From positions 17,854,674 through 17,918,673 of the forward strand of contig NC_044916.1 of the NCBI RefSeq assembly GCF_003576645.1: a stretch of 64,000 bases of DNA, in the 5' to 3' direction. The notes under the pieces are model-generated. The model saw only the letters and a list, made by a program, of their open reading frames with translations. It was not told the DNA's origin and did not search any database. The position numbers and the translations under genes were made by a program. This stretch comes from Ipomoea triloba (taxonomy: Eukaryota > Streptophyta > Magnoliopsida > Solanales > Convolvulaceae). Below are positions 43,314-52,886 of this stretch, piece after piece; positions within the stretch are counted from its first letter, which is position 1; each line of letters starts with the position of its first letter.

Positions 43314-43333
43314 TGGCGCCGTTGCCGGGGATT
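43314..43333 (+). promoter_or_regulatory. primer-binding site, tRNA-Asp type
   Basis: TGGCGCCGTTGCCGGGGAT directly after the LTR is the tRNA-Asp-complementary PBS used by plant Athila/Tat (Ogre-like) Ty3/gypsy elements. Confidence 0.85.
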
Positions 43334-43531
43334 GGTATATTTGGTTTTGATTGTGTGATTAATTTCTTACTAGCATTAGAGTTAGTGAATTTTAGGAGAT
43401 CAAGTTTTATTTTTGTTTAATCAAAAAAAATACAAAAAATAAAATACAAAAAATAAAAAAATACAAAAATAAAAAAATTGCTAATGTGCCTGCAAGTCTA
43501 TATCCTTTGAGTTGATTGAAAGGAATGTCAC

Positions 43532-45239
43532 ATGATGGATCAAGGAGGATATTATGATTGTCAATCTTATCAGGGCAACCAATATGATGGATATGGAAAT
43601 CCTTGCACAACTCAAGTCCCACCTCCTAACCATTACTATGATGCTCAATCCCAAAAATTTCATCAACCACCATTCCACCCCCAAAACTCATATTCTCAAT
43701 ACACTCTACACTACCAAAATCCTTACCCACCACATCCTTAGAAGTATCAATCTTTCCCTCAAGAGTTTAGTGCCAATATGAATCAAGAAGTTTTTCAAGG
43801 AGGTGCACCACCAAGGTTCATGCCACAACCTCTTTGGTGTGCCATATGTAGAGGATCACATGAAGCCGAAAGATGCTACATCTTTGATCCCAACTTTCGA
43901 TATCCAAGCCAAGTTCAAGTACCTGTACATCAAGAAAATCAAGAGCCATTCTATAAAAGACCTCAACAAACAAGCCGACCTATTGATGAGGAAACCTTAG
44001 CATTGGCTAGGCGTTGGGGAGTCACTATTGTACCTGATGATGACACTGAGGATGGTGGATATCCCATGAGATCAAGTGAGGAAGAATATGCCAATGATCA
44101 ATGGGAACCTCAAGAGCCATTCTATCAAAAACCTCCACAAGCACGCAAACCTATTGATGAGAAGACTTTGGCGTTGGCTAGGCATTGGGGAGTCACTATT
44201 GTACCTAATGATGACACTGAGGATGGTGGATATCCCATGAGATCAAGTGAGGAAGAACATGCCAATGATCAATGGGAATCTCAAGAACCATTCTATCAAG
44301 AACCTCCACAAGCAAGCAAACATATTGATGAGGAGACCTTAGCATTGGCTAGGCGTTGGGGATTCACTATTGTACCTGATGATGACATTGAGGATGGTGG
44401 ATATCCCATGAGACCAAGTGAGGAAGAATATGCCAATAATCAATGGGAACCTCAAGCCATTCTATCAAGAACCTCCACAAGCAAGCCAACCTATTGATGA
44501 GGAGACGAGGTCCATGATGAATAACATAATCATCCAAATGAACATGCTACAAGCTCAATTGGCAGATCTTAAGGCTCAAGGAAAAGGCTTGACAACTCAA
44601 GAACCCATTCAAGTTTCAATTCCTTATGAAGATGTTATACATGAGTTGTTCACGCCAAGCGAAGCTGATGATGAAAAGGAGAGTGAGGATGAAGCTGATG
44701 AAAATAAGAAAGTGAATGATGAAATTGAAATGGAGTCTTTGAATTGGGAAGAAAGTGTGGAGTTACAAGGGAATGGTGACAAAGAGCAACTTAAAGATGA
44801 TCTAAGTGAAGAAGTGCTCAAGAATGATATAGTTGATGAAATTGGTGGCACAAACGAGGTATGTCTTTCATTTGATGACACTCTCTTGGGTGAGAATTTT
44901 AGACTAACTTGGGAACCGGGAGGTGTCAATGTTTTTGAATGTGGAGGCCCCAATTGGCCAATTTTCATGTCCAAGGATTCTTACTTCATCTTAATGCATA
45001 AAGAAGACCCAATGTTCTCCCTACTTGCTCAAGGAAAGGAAAATCAAGGGAAAAATAAGAATGGATTTGGTGAACGTGTGTGCTTGAATTTTGCGTTCAT
45101 GGAGGAACAGTGTTTGAGTTTTATGGTGGTGGACTTGTTTATAAAGGAATTCGTTGATGGCCACCATTTGAGGCACTATCTTGAAGAAAAATTTGCTAGG
45201 AATTATGGGATGTTCTTTGCTCAATTCAATGATGGTTGA
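43532..45239 (+). pseudogene. repeat-rich Gag-like ORF of the gypsy-type element
   Basis: One reading frame of about 570 codons, broken twice: an in-frame TAG at 43739-43741 and a 2-bp loss near 44455 (a repeat unit lacks AG in its CAAGAGCC). The N-terminal part is Gln/Tyr/Pro-rich. A knuckle-like CAICRGSHEAERC (43853-43891) follows. Then come four units of about 59 residues (177 bp): EPFYQxPPQAxxPIDEETLA, LARRWGVTIVPDDDTEDGGY, PMRSSEEEYANDQWEPQ. Next is a coiled-coil-like stretch (NNIIIQMNMLQAQLADLKAQ), a very acidic region, and a C-terminal part (GGVNVFECGGPNWPIF, EEQCLSFMVVDLF, HYLEEKFARNYGMFF). There is no protease, RT or integrase, so the element is non-autonomous. The knuckle fits Gag; the rest is unfamiliar. 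Confidence 0.65.
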
Positions 45240-46490
45240 TCTTGAGAGGTTGAGTCGAGCTAGCGACATTAAACTTAGCGCTTCATGGGAGGCACCCCAT
45301 GTTATCCTTTACTTTCTTGCATTTTATGTTATTGCATTTAATTTATTTGCTTTAGTTAGATTTTATATTTTAGTCTTTATTTGGTTTTCAAGAGGTTTGG
45401 CAAGGGAATATTTGAGTGAGAATTGATTTATTTTACTTCTAAGAGAGTGGAGAATGTTTGGAAATTGAGTGTTTATGATGTGTTTAGGTGTTGGAGTGCT
45501 TTGGGGATGTTTTGGATTAATCTACAGATGAAAATAGGCCTTTGGCGCGAAAAATAGACTTTTTGCATATGGAGAGCTCAGGGTCACGGCCAACATCACG
45601 GCCATGACCCCGCCCGTGACCTTTTCCGCCGCTTCCAGTACGTTTTTGCTTATAGAGAGCTCTGGGTCACGGCCAACATCACGGCTATGACCCTGCCCTT
45701 GACCCCACCAGTAAAAAAAAAAAAATTGCTATTTTTTCCCCACTTCCTTGTGTGCACTATTGTTGTTTTCCTTAGGTTCTAAAGTTTTTTTTTCTTCCAT
45801 TTTTCTTCATTGCATCAAGACTTCAATGTTCAATTTCTTAACTCTTTTAATTTCTCTCTCTATTAGTTTTGACTTTGTGCTTCATTATTGATTTTATTCT
45901 TTGTATCCCCTCTATTGTGCTTAATTATTTGTCCATCGAGGACGATGTCCAAGTTTTAGTGTGGGGGGTGCTATTTCTGGTTTGAAAATAAAATTTTTGG
46001 TGAACTTTGCTTGAAGGACTCAATGTGCAACACTGTGGATAGTCTATTGTCTTTGCTTTGTGGCTGTGACCACTTTCCTTTCTGCTGGTTGGTGGTTTGT
46101 TTTGGTGGTTCTTGTGCAGCCTAACTTGTCAGGGATGATTCAAGGTTGAGCTTGTGTTTAATTCAGTCTTTTGCCAATAGTTGGGTTAACCTCTAACCTA
46201 AATGTTTCCCCTGTGTGTTATGCATTGCTAGTGAATGCTTATTTGGGATTCCGGTGATATTTGTCTTGTCATAGCTTGTCTCAGTGCTCTCATAGTGAAG
46301 TCTATAATTTGCATGCTTTGAAGTGATTTAGGCCATTGTTGTTAGCCCAAGCCTTTAAACCTACCCTTTATTATAATTGTTTTCCCTAGTTGTCCCCTTT
46401 TGAGTCTTGTTTTTGTTTAATAAGTGCTAAGCACTTCACCCGTCTTTGTTATTGTTTTTCTTGTTTGTACTAGTGGTTTATGCCATAAAA
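45240..46490 (+). other. 3' non-coding region of the gypsy-type element
   Basis: GAGTCGAGCTAGCGACATTAA and AGCGCTTCATGGGAGGCACC (45251-45297) match the sequence usually found after the last ORF of Athila-type elements. A duplicated segment (GAGAGCTC.GGGTCACGGCC) lies at 45574-45625 and 45656-45705. The polypurine-like GTGTGGGGGGTG is at 45960-45971. A 3' LTR matching 42142-43311 is not found after it, so the element is truncated. Confidence 0.65.
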
Positions 46491-46781
46491 AATAAAAAAC
46501 TACTAATGGTATTATACATCTTCAAGAATAATGTCAAAGCAGCTGCAATTCATTTTCTTCTTTCATCCATTGCTATTCTTGTTATCCATAAAGAATGTTG
46601 CCTGAACTAAATTTCATGTTTAGTCAACTCAACAAAATGCATGCTTTATAAATACACAAAACGATAGCATGGAATAGCAAACATAATTTTCTTCATTACT
46701 AGATTGTGATACTAATTACAATTCGTATTTGATTTTTTATATTCTAATGAATATATTCTTATGAAAATGAGAAAATTTAAC

Positions 46782-46825
<44 letters not shown>

Positions 46826-47530
46826 ATTTGCTAAACTGCCTTCTATATAAAAAATTTTAAAATGGGATACTAGCCATACTACTATGCCAATATATACAGA
46901 ATTCTTAACTGCATCTAAACATATTACTCCATCCACACATATATAAACATATTACTACATCTTTCTTTTTTTTATTGTTCTTGCTAATTCTTTATACATG
47001 ATTTCTCACAGAATACATAATACATATATACACAGAATACATAATACATAGAATACGTAATACACAGAATACATAATACATATATACACAGAATCCACAC
47101 ATAGCCTACAGCAAAAAAAAAAAAAAAAGTAGATCTCAAAAATGGCCAAAACCATAGATCCAAATTGAAATCAAGAACATTCCAAATATGAAGTTAAACA
47201 AGATATATAGAAGGTTGAGAGTATTTTACCTGGAACACTAGAGAAAATCTTCACCTTCTCCCTGAAGATTGCTGGACGTCCTTCTGCTCTGCTTCTCTTC
47301 TGCACCAAATAGAACCAGAGCCGAGAGAAAATACCGACAGAGATGAGAATGAGATATTGGGATGGCAGATAAGTGCATTAATATAATTTAAGAGGGGTAA
47401 TATTGTCCAGGTTGCACTATTTTTTCTCCCAAAGAGCGCCGAATTGTATTTCTGATGGGGGTGGAGTGGGGGGTGGGGGTCCGGAATTGTAAATCAGCAA
47501 AAGGAGGGAATTGAAATTCGTATGCCATAA
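46491..47530. other. presumed Harbinger right part, (TA)n and ACAGAATACATAATAC repeats
   Basis: (TA)n at 46785-46822; four or five copies of ACAGAATACATAATACAT-type words at 47008-47095. At 47240-47530 the composition changes to GAATTG-rich words like those at the Harbinger left end. No coding sequence. Confidence 0.45.
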
Positions 47531-48484
47531 AAATTCCTGTGGGCTAAATTTTTCCGCATAATGAATCTATCAAAACTGAATGGTGGAAATGGAATGGGTA
47601 CGGTTTGGTTATGGTTTTTCCACCCTTAATGACAAAACTACCAAACTATTTGCTGGTACATAATCCCTGTGGGCAAATTATAATCATAGTTTAGTATTTC
47701 ATCCTAATTAACCCAACAAATATAACAAAATTGCATGTGGGCTAAAATTTTCCATATAACGCAGAGTTAACTACAAGGTTCTTGCCTAAACTTTATGTGA
47801 TTAATACTTAATATGTAATTTCAATAAATTAAAGATGTTGTGGCTACTCTTTAATTGACCAAATTAAACATAACCACAATGGCAAGGGTATTTAAAAGCT
47901 AATCAAACAAATTAAACCTAAACATGATAGACAATCCTTAGTTATACTCCCAGGAAAGTTGGTTGATGCTAAGGCTCCATTAAAAACCAACTCCTTAGAC
48001 AGAGTAGCGTCGCAAGGGCACTAGTAGCAATATCGCAGTTTCAGTCAGCAAGGCGTTTTAAGCCAGGGCCAGGGAACTAGTATTCCTCCCCAAGAAACTT
48101 CCCTAAATCATGTGTTCTCATATTCGAAGTAAAATCGTTTGGTTCATCTATAAAAATGTAGATTCACCTAACGATAAGGCTTTAAATAGGGTAAAACAAT
48201 GAAGAGTTTTATGTACTTTAGGTGCTTTGAAATCCTTTAAAAGAAGCACGAATGGAGTATTGACTGAAAAAATAAGAATATGCATAATATATTCTGAAAA
48301 GGCACTAAATTCACTGAATCATGCATACAATTCAGTCCTAAAAGTCTCTAAATTCAATCTTAATGAACATGTTTTTCTAAAGACATAATTATAACAAACA
48401 AATAATTATTGCAATAAAACATATAAGGTAAAGGCATGCTTAGATTATGCATATCAATTACTCATACTTCATAAATAAATTGTA

Positions 48485-48741
48485 CTCCCTCCGTCCCATT
48501 TTATGTGTCTGGTTCGGTTAACGAGGCTTGACTGAAGTTATTTTTAATACAATTTTTCATAATATTAAGTTTAGTATTAATATACAAAATTTATATATTT
48601 AGAAACTACATTAAAAGTACTATTAAACACAAAAAATTAAATTTTAAATAAGTAAAAAATAATAAAGAAAATAAACAAATAAGAAAGAGTTGGTTTGACC
48701 AATGAATAGTAAGTAGGACAGATAAAATGGGACAGAGGGAG
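48485..48741. mobile_element. Stowaway-type (Tc1/mariner) MITE
   Basis: Ends CTCCCTCCGTCCCATTTTAT and ATAAAATGGGACAGAGGGAG are inverted repeats, flanked by TA on both sides (48483-48484, 48742-48743). 257 bp, non-coding. CTCCCTCCGTCCC is the classical Stowaway terminus. Confidence 0.95.
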
Positions 48742-48816
48742 TAACACTTAATACAATTTAAATCTTAAAATTCAATATTAAATTAAAATTCAAACAATAT
48801 TTTTTTAAACTGTAAT

Positions 48817-48955
48817 TTCATAGATAAAAAAGAGTCTATACACACATGGCCCAAAAGTGACCTCTGCAACAATGAGGGGCTGTAATTTCATAGATAAAAA
48901 AGAGCCTATACACACATGGCCCAAAAGTGACCTCTGCAACAATGAGGCTAAAGCC
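48817..48955. repeat. tandem duplication, about 69 bp
   Basis: A unit beginning CTGTAATTTCATAGATAAAA and ending GCAACAATGAGG is present twice, almost identical. Confidence 0.9.
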
Positions 48956-49838
48956 TTCACTAAAGCTGCTCAACTGCTATGTACATAAGCAAGAGTCTAG
49001 TAAGGCTAACCATTTCTAAGAGTTCTAAATGCATATATCCTGTACTCCCAAACCATATATCAATCTCAAAAATGTAATCATCATGTTTTCAGTCCCACAT
49101 AAGAGGGTGGGGCCGATACCCGAATAGCAAAAATCATCACCCTTTACCCTTGACTCAAGCCACAATCCCCGGGGTACAGAGCTCTGTATTTTCTACCCTA
49201 ATTTAAAACTTAATAATTTGTTAAAAATTGAATAATAATTTAATATTAACTATAGGTAGAAATCAATTGGGTAATTCAAGTGAAGAAGGCCGAATATGAT
49301 GAAGATTATAATTATAAAAAAAATTGAAGTCAGCCCAAACCAACACAGCTATGGAGGGTCTACGACTAATCCAGCGTCATTTGAAAAGGGAGGAGAGAAG
49401 CAACGATGTAGCCGGGAGAACCCAACGCCGCCTCCTCCGCCCTACCTCGCCCAGGTCCGTAACGCCGCCGTCGTCCGCCCCAGCCGCTTCGCGAACCAAC
49501 CGCCAACAATGGCCGTCGCCGCGAACCAGTCAGCCGAGGAGCTCCTTCCGTCGTTGCCACGTACCAGCCAATCGTCTTCCTCCGTCGCTTCAGGCCACCG
49601 GTGAACACAGGAATCCGGCCAGAGCAGTTCGTTCGACGGGAAAAAATGACGTAGCAACAGCAAAAAAAAAATCCATTTTTTTAAAACCCAATTGATTTTA
49701 TATTTTATTTCTTAATGTGGAAAAAAAATAAATTCCAGCAGTCCACAATTGCATATAATTATTCACGTAAGAATATATAACATATGCAATCAAAACATTT
49801 AATGCTAGGCAGAGTAAATCAGGCTCTTGATACCAACT

Positions 49839-49955
49839 ATAAGCATATAAATCATGTAATAACATAAACACGTGATATACATATCTTTAAAGTACTAACC
49901 TCTAGCCATAGCTTCCGATTGATGAAGGTTGTATAGTCACAGGATTGCTGCAGCT
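49839..49955 (-). repeat. partial 5' LTR of the nested copia element
   Basis: TATAAGCATATAAATCATGTAATAACAT through GATTGCTGCAGC matches the 3' LTR around 28668-28685 joined to 29878-29980, with the hAT site empty. It is interrupted at 49955 by another hAT element and the remaining LTR is not found beyond. The adjacent GGTATCAAGAGCC (minus strand) is the PBS. Confidence 0.82.
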
Positions 49956-50311
49956 AGGGATGTCAATCGGGCCCGAACTCGATGGGCTAGCCCGAAAAAA
50001 CCCGAAACCGACAACGCTATAGCCCGAACGGGTTAGCCCGATAAAAAAAGTAGCCCGATGAGCTCGAAACCGATAAGTCCGATGGCCCGATAGGGCTAGC
50101 CCGATAGCCGGAACAATTAAAAATTATTTTTTTTTATAGAAGTGATGTGAAACATAACATACTTGAAATTTATAGGCGAGCTCATCTTTAGTATTTTTTT
50201 TTATCACTAGGTACATTTTTAAATAAAATTTTAATAAATATATAACTATAAATATATATTACATATAATAAATAAACAAATAAATATATATATATATATA
50301 TATAGTCATGA
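49955..50311. mobile_element. second hAT-type element, truncated
   Basis: Starts TAGGGATGTCAATCGGG and carries the same GGGCTAGCCCGA and CCGATAGGGC words as 28686-29869, in the opposite orientation, down to the shared AT-rich core (TTATCACTAGGTACATTTTT). Its other terminus is missing; a foldback MITE begins at 50312. Confidence 0.8.
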
Positions 50312-50585
50312 TCAGGTGCGGCCGTGCTCTCCCGTGCGACCGTGCGGTTCACACCACTCAATGTTACGAAATACACCACTCAATGTTAAGAAACACACCA
50401 CACAAATATGCACTAATAATCTAATATGCATTGTAGTGTATTTCATTGTGGTGTGTTTCTTAACATTGAGTGGTGTATTTCATAACATTGAGTGGTGTGT
50501 GACCGCACAGTCGCACGGGAGATATATATATATTTCTTAACATTGAGTGGTGTGTGACCGCACGGGAGAGCACGGCCGCACCTGA
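50312..50585. mobile_element. foldback MITE
   Basis: TCAGGTGCGGCCGTGCTCTC and its exact inverse form the ends; the perfect inverted repeat is 27 bp and the pairing extends inward through repeated ACACCACTCAATGTTA words. 274 bp. Superfamily unclear. Confidence 0.85.
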
Positions 50586-50599
50586 AATTATTTCTATAT

Positions 50600-51491
50600 A
50601 TATTGATATTGACGAGATTTATCATGACTTCCTTTGATATTCGTTAGGCTTTAGTCTTTTATCCAACTTTTATTGAGATAAAAGCCTCTCCAAAACAAGC
50701 TAACAATCATTGCGCATCAATAACCAACAATAGGAATTTATAATCCAATTCAAACATAAAACCTAGGAAGATAATTTATCCCCTTTATGCAATAATCACA
50801 AACCAAGCATCAAGAGTAGCAATAAGGCCCTAATCCAAATCCAAAAGCTAACTACTCATGCATCATAATGGTAAACAAGGCAAAGCTATAATGAATAACC
50901 ATAAACATTGCAAGAAAACTAAGAAGAAAACCAATAACGGAAAAAGAAAGCTTTACTAATGAAGAAGAAGAATTCTTGGTAGAAATCCACTCCAATACGC
51001 AATACGCAATACAAACTTGAAATTAAAGCAATCTATGTAAAACTAGGCTAAACTACGCTAGGGAAATCTAAAGAGAAGAGGAAAAATAAGCTAAGCAAAA
51101 CTAGGGTTTGGAATCTCCAAAATAGTAAAAAATCGCGAAATAAATAGAACTCAGTACAGGCCTCACGGCCAATCTCACAACCGTGAGGTAGTCGCGGATC
51201 TCGCTCAGCTTCAGTGGCCTCATGGCCACTACATGGCCGTGTGACAGTTTCTTCCTTTGCTTTCTCGCCCGGTTTGTGCTCCGCTGCTCCTATCTTCCTT
51301 GGGTTGGTTCCTTAGCTTCCAAAATTGATCCATTAAGCTTCAAAAATACTTCCTTTGCACTCGTTGTGGACAATTACACCTTAAGACAACATAACACACA
51401 AATGAGTCTCAATTTCCACTTAGATATAGACAAATTGCACTAAAAACAACTAACATAAGGGGTGAATAATGGTTCAGAATCAGAGATATCA
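50600..51491 (-). mobile_element. truncated gypsy-type LTR, inverted
   Basis: On the minus strand it begins TGATATC at 51491 and shares TTATTCACCCCTTA and TTTTCTTGCAATGTTTATGG with the LTR at 42142-43311, but lacks the 3' end and PBS. It contains a CACGGCC/GGCCGTGAGG-rich patch at 51150-51245. Confidence 0.7.
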
Positions 51492-51931
51492 TATGTGTCG
51501 TGTTGTAAAACACTACCTTAAAAGCATTATTTTTTCGATGACGGTGCAATCAAGATAAACCGGTACGCTTTCAATAGGCAACACAGAATAACTACGCTAA
51601 ACTTGCACCAGCAATAGCGCAGGCGAACCTGACTAAGCTCAGGTAGATAAATGAATAGTAAAGCAGAAGAAGAGAAGATGAAGAGAGGAAGCTCTGTGTG
51701 TTTTTTGTTGCATGCTAACAAAGCTAGTTAGCTTTTATATAATGACATAGCCTACTCCTTTAGCCATAAGATCTCACTACTTATGCTACTCTACATGACT
51801 TTAATGCACAGTAGCCACCAGAAATAAAGAAGGAGATTAGGAGCCACTCATTTTGAAAAGAAAGGACACATGGAATCTAAACACTAATTGTAAAGTTCGG
51901 AAATAAAGGTCTCCCTCATAATTTTCCAACA
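51492..51931 (-). repeat. copia 3' LTR with polypurine tract
   Basis: On the minus strand TGTTGGAAAATTATGAGGG begins at 51931 and is preceded by GTGGGGGAT, a typical copia polypurine tract and LTR start. The LTR's other boundary is not resolved; it abuts the gypsy-type LTR. Confidence 0.6.
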
Positions 51932-51939
51932 ATCCCCCA

Positions 51940-52886
51940 CAAATCCTGAGATGAGAAGCAAAAGTTTATCTGAGCTATTCACTAGAAATGGTACTTTTAA
52001 GGTTAGTGCTGAAAAAGCTTGAACTAACACATAGTGGCATTCAGTAACTATCTCCCAGAGCGTGAGATTTCACTTGAACTCGTCTAACAGATAAGTTTTG
52101 AACTCAATGACTCATACCATCTCTAAAAGTTGTAGGTTTTGCGAAAGTCAAAACCTCTTTTGACGGTTTTTTTACCTCATGTTGCTCATGGATACTCTAG
52201 AAAGTTTTACACAATGTCTTTCATAGAAGATAAAAAAAGGTCTTCGCACACAAGTAGGTGACTTGATCAATTTTGTCTTAGTATAGACTACCAATCAAGG
52301 CTATCAAGTCATTAAGAACAATTTATGTTCATCCTTATTGTTAACTCAGTTTGTGATTATTGAGTATCTGCGTGATTCTTTTCACTATAAACACAATTTT
52401 GCAACACAAATGGTAGCTTGAGAATCACAATGCATAGGTGTAGAAGGCACTAATACCCCCACAATAGTATAACGTCAGCTAATAAGTTTCTCAACCACAC
52501 AACCTCCTTTCCTACTAGGTCTAGATGTTATGATTCAACCTCCATAGTTGACCTAACTATGTGTAGCGACTGAGTTTATTTACTGCAAAAGTAGTATTTG
52601 GTCTAGTGTAGTAGTTTATTAAGAACATCATGCTTCCTATGACTTTAGCATACTTTTCTTGAGAAACAGAGCTCTCGTAATTCTTCCTTAAGTGTACGCT
52701 ATAATCATATGAGGTGTTAGCATGCTTCTCATATATTTTAACCCAACTGAACCTCCGGATGCTCATGAGTGCTCTAGAAAGATAGCCCATAATCTTTCAT
52801 AAAAGGTAGTTAACCCTTTTTCACTCAAGTAAGTGATTTCGTTAAGTCTATCTCAATATAGACTACTCAAATTAGGGTATGAAATC
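51940..52886 (-). pseudogene. copia RT end and 3' untranslated region
   Basis: The minus-strand frame 52790-52557 reads YDYSVHLRKNYESSVSQEKY, AKVIGSMMFLINYYTRP and FAVNKLSRYT, the conserved end of copia RT. The rest is non-coding, with loosely repeated CATTAAGAACA..TTTATG words that continue at 56096, on the far side of the SIRE-like LTR. Confidence 0.75.

Larger units (their letters stand above)
39089..47530. mobile_element. PIF/Harbinger element with nested retroelements
   Basis: The left terminus, CAGCCCGTTTGGTTGGGAG, starts after a TAA at 39086-39088 (TAA/TTA is the Harbinger target). Inside are the two hallmark genes on the minus strand: a Myb/SANT-like ORF1 (39760-40792) and a DDE transposase (41060-41522). 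The transposase is cut at 41523 by copia sequence, followed by a gypsy-type element. The right end is inferred at about 47530, where GGAATTGAAATTC-type subterminal words appear; the terminal 16 bp are not preserved, so this boundary is uncertain. Confidence 0.65.
47531..49838 (-). other. copia leader region with nested MITE
   Basis: Lies between the Harbinger right flank and the copia PBS. There is no convincing ORF. It holds a Stowaway MITE (48485-48741), a tandem duplication (48817-48955) and a GC-rich block at 49365-49630 that translates only to low-complexity Arg/Pro/Ala frames. Two similar CCTGTGGGC(T/A)AAATT words occur at about 47540 and 47670. Confidence 0.45.
28668..49955 (-). mobile_element. 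nested copia retrotransposon, about 21 kb between LTR remnants
   Basis: On the minus strand the order is: partial 5' LTR (ending near 49839), PBS (TTGGTATCAAGAGCC at about 49838-49824, near-match to the initiator-tRNA-Met type), leader, gag (39081-38382), GAG-pre-integrase (38013-37801), integrase C-terminal part (37477-37180), RT (about 36680-35915), RNase H (30918-30530), polypurine tract (GAAGTGTGAGAA) and 3' LTR (30258-28668). This is the standard Ty1/copia order. Large insertions separate the parts. The two LTR remnants share the 3'-terminal about 100 bp (GTAATAACATAAACAC, CTTCCGATTGATGAAGG). Confidence 0.82.

Noticed and set aside
49296..49695. GC-rich ORFs of 102 and 123 residues
   Set aside because: Several overlapping frames are equally open because of composition; no homology recognised, and the position is a retrotransposon leader.
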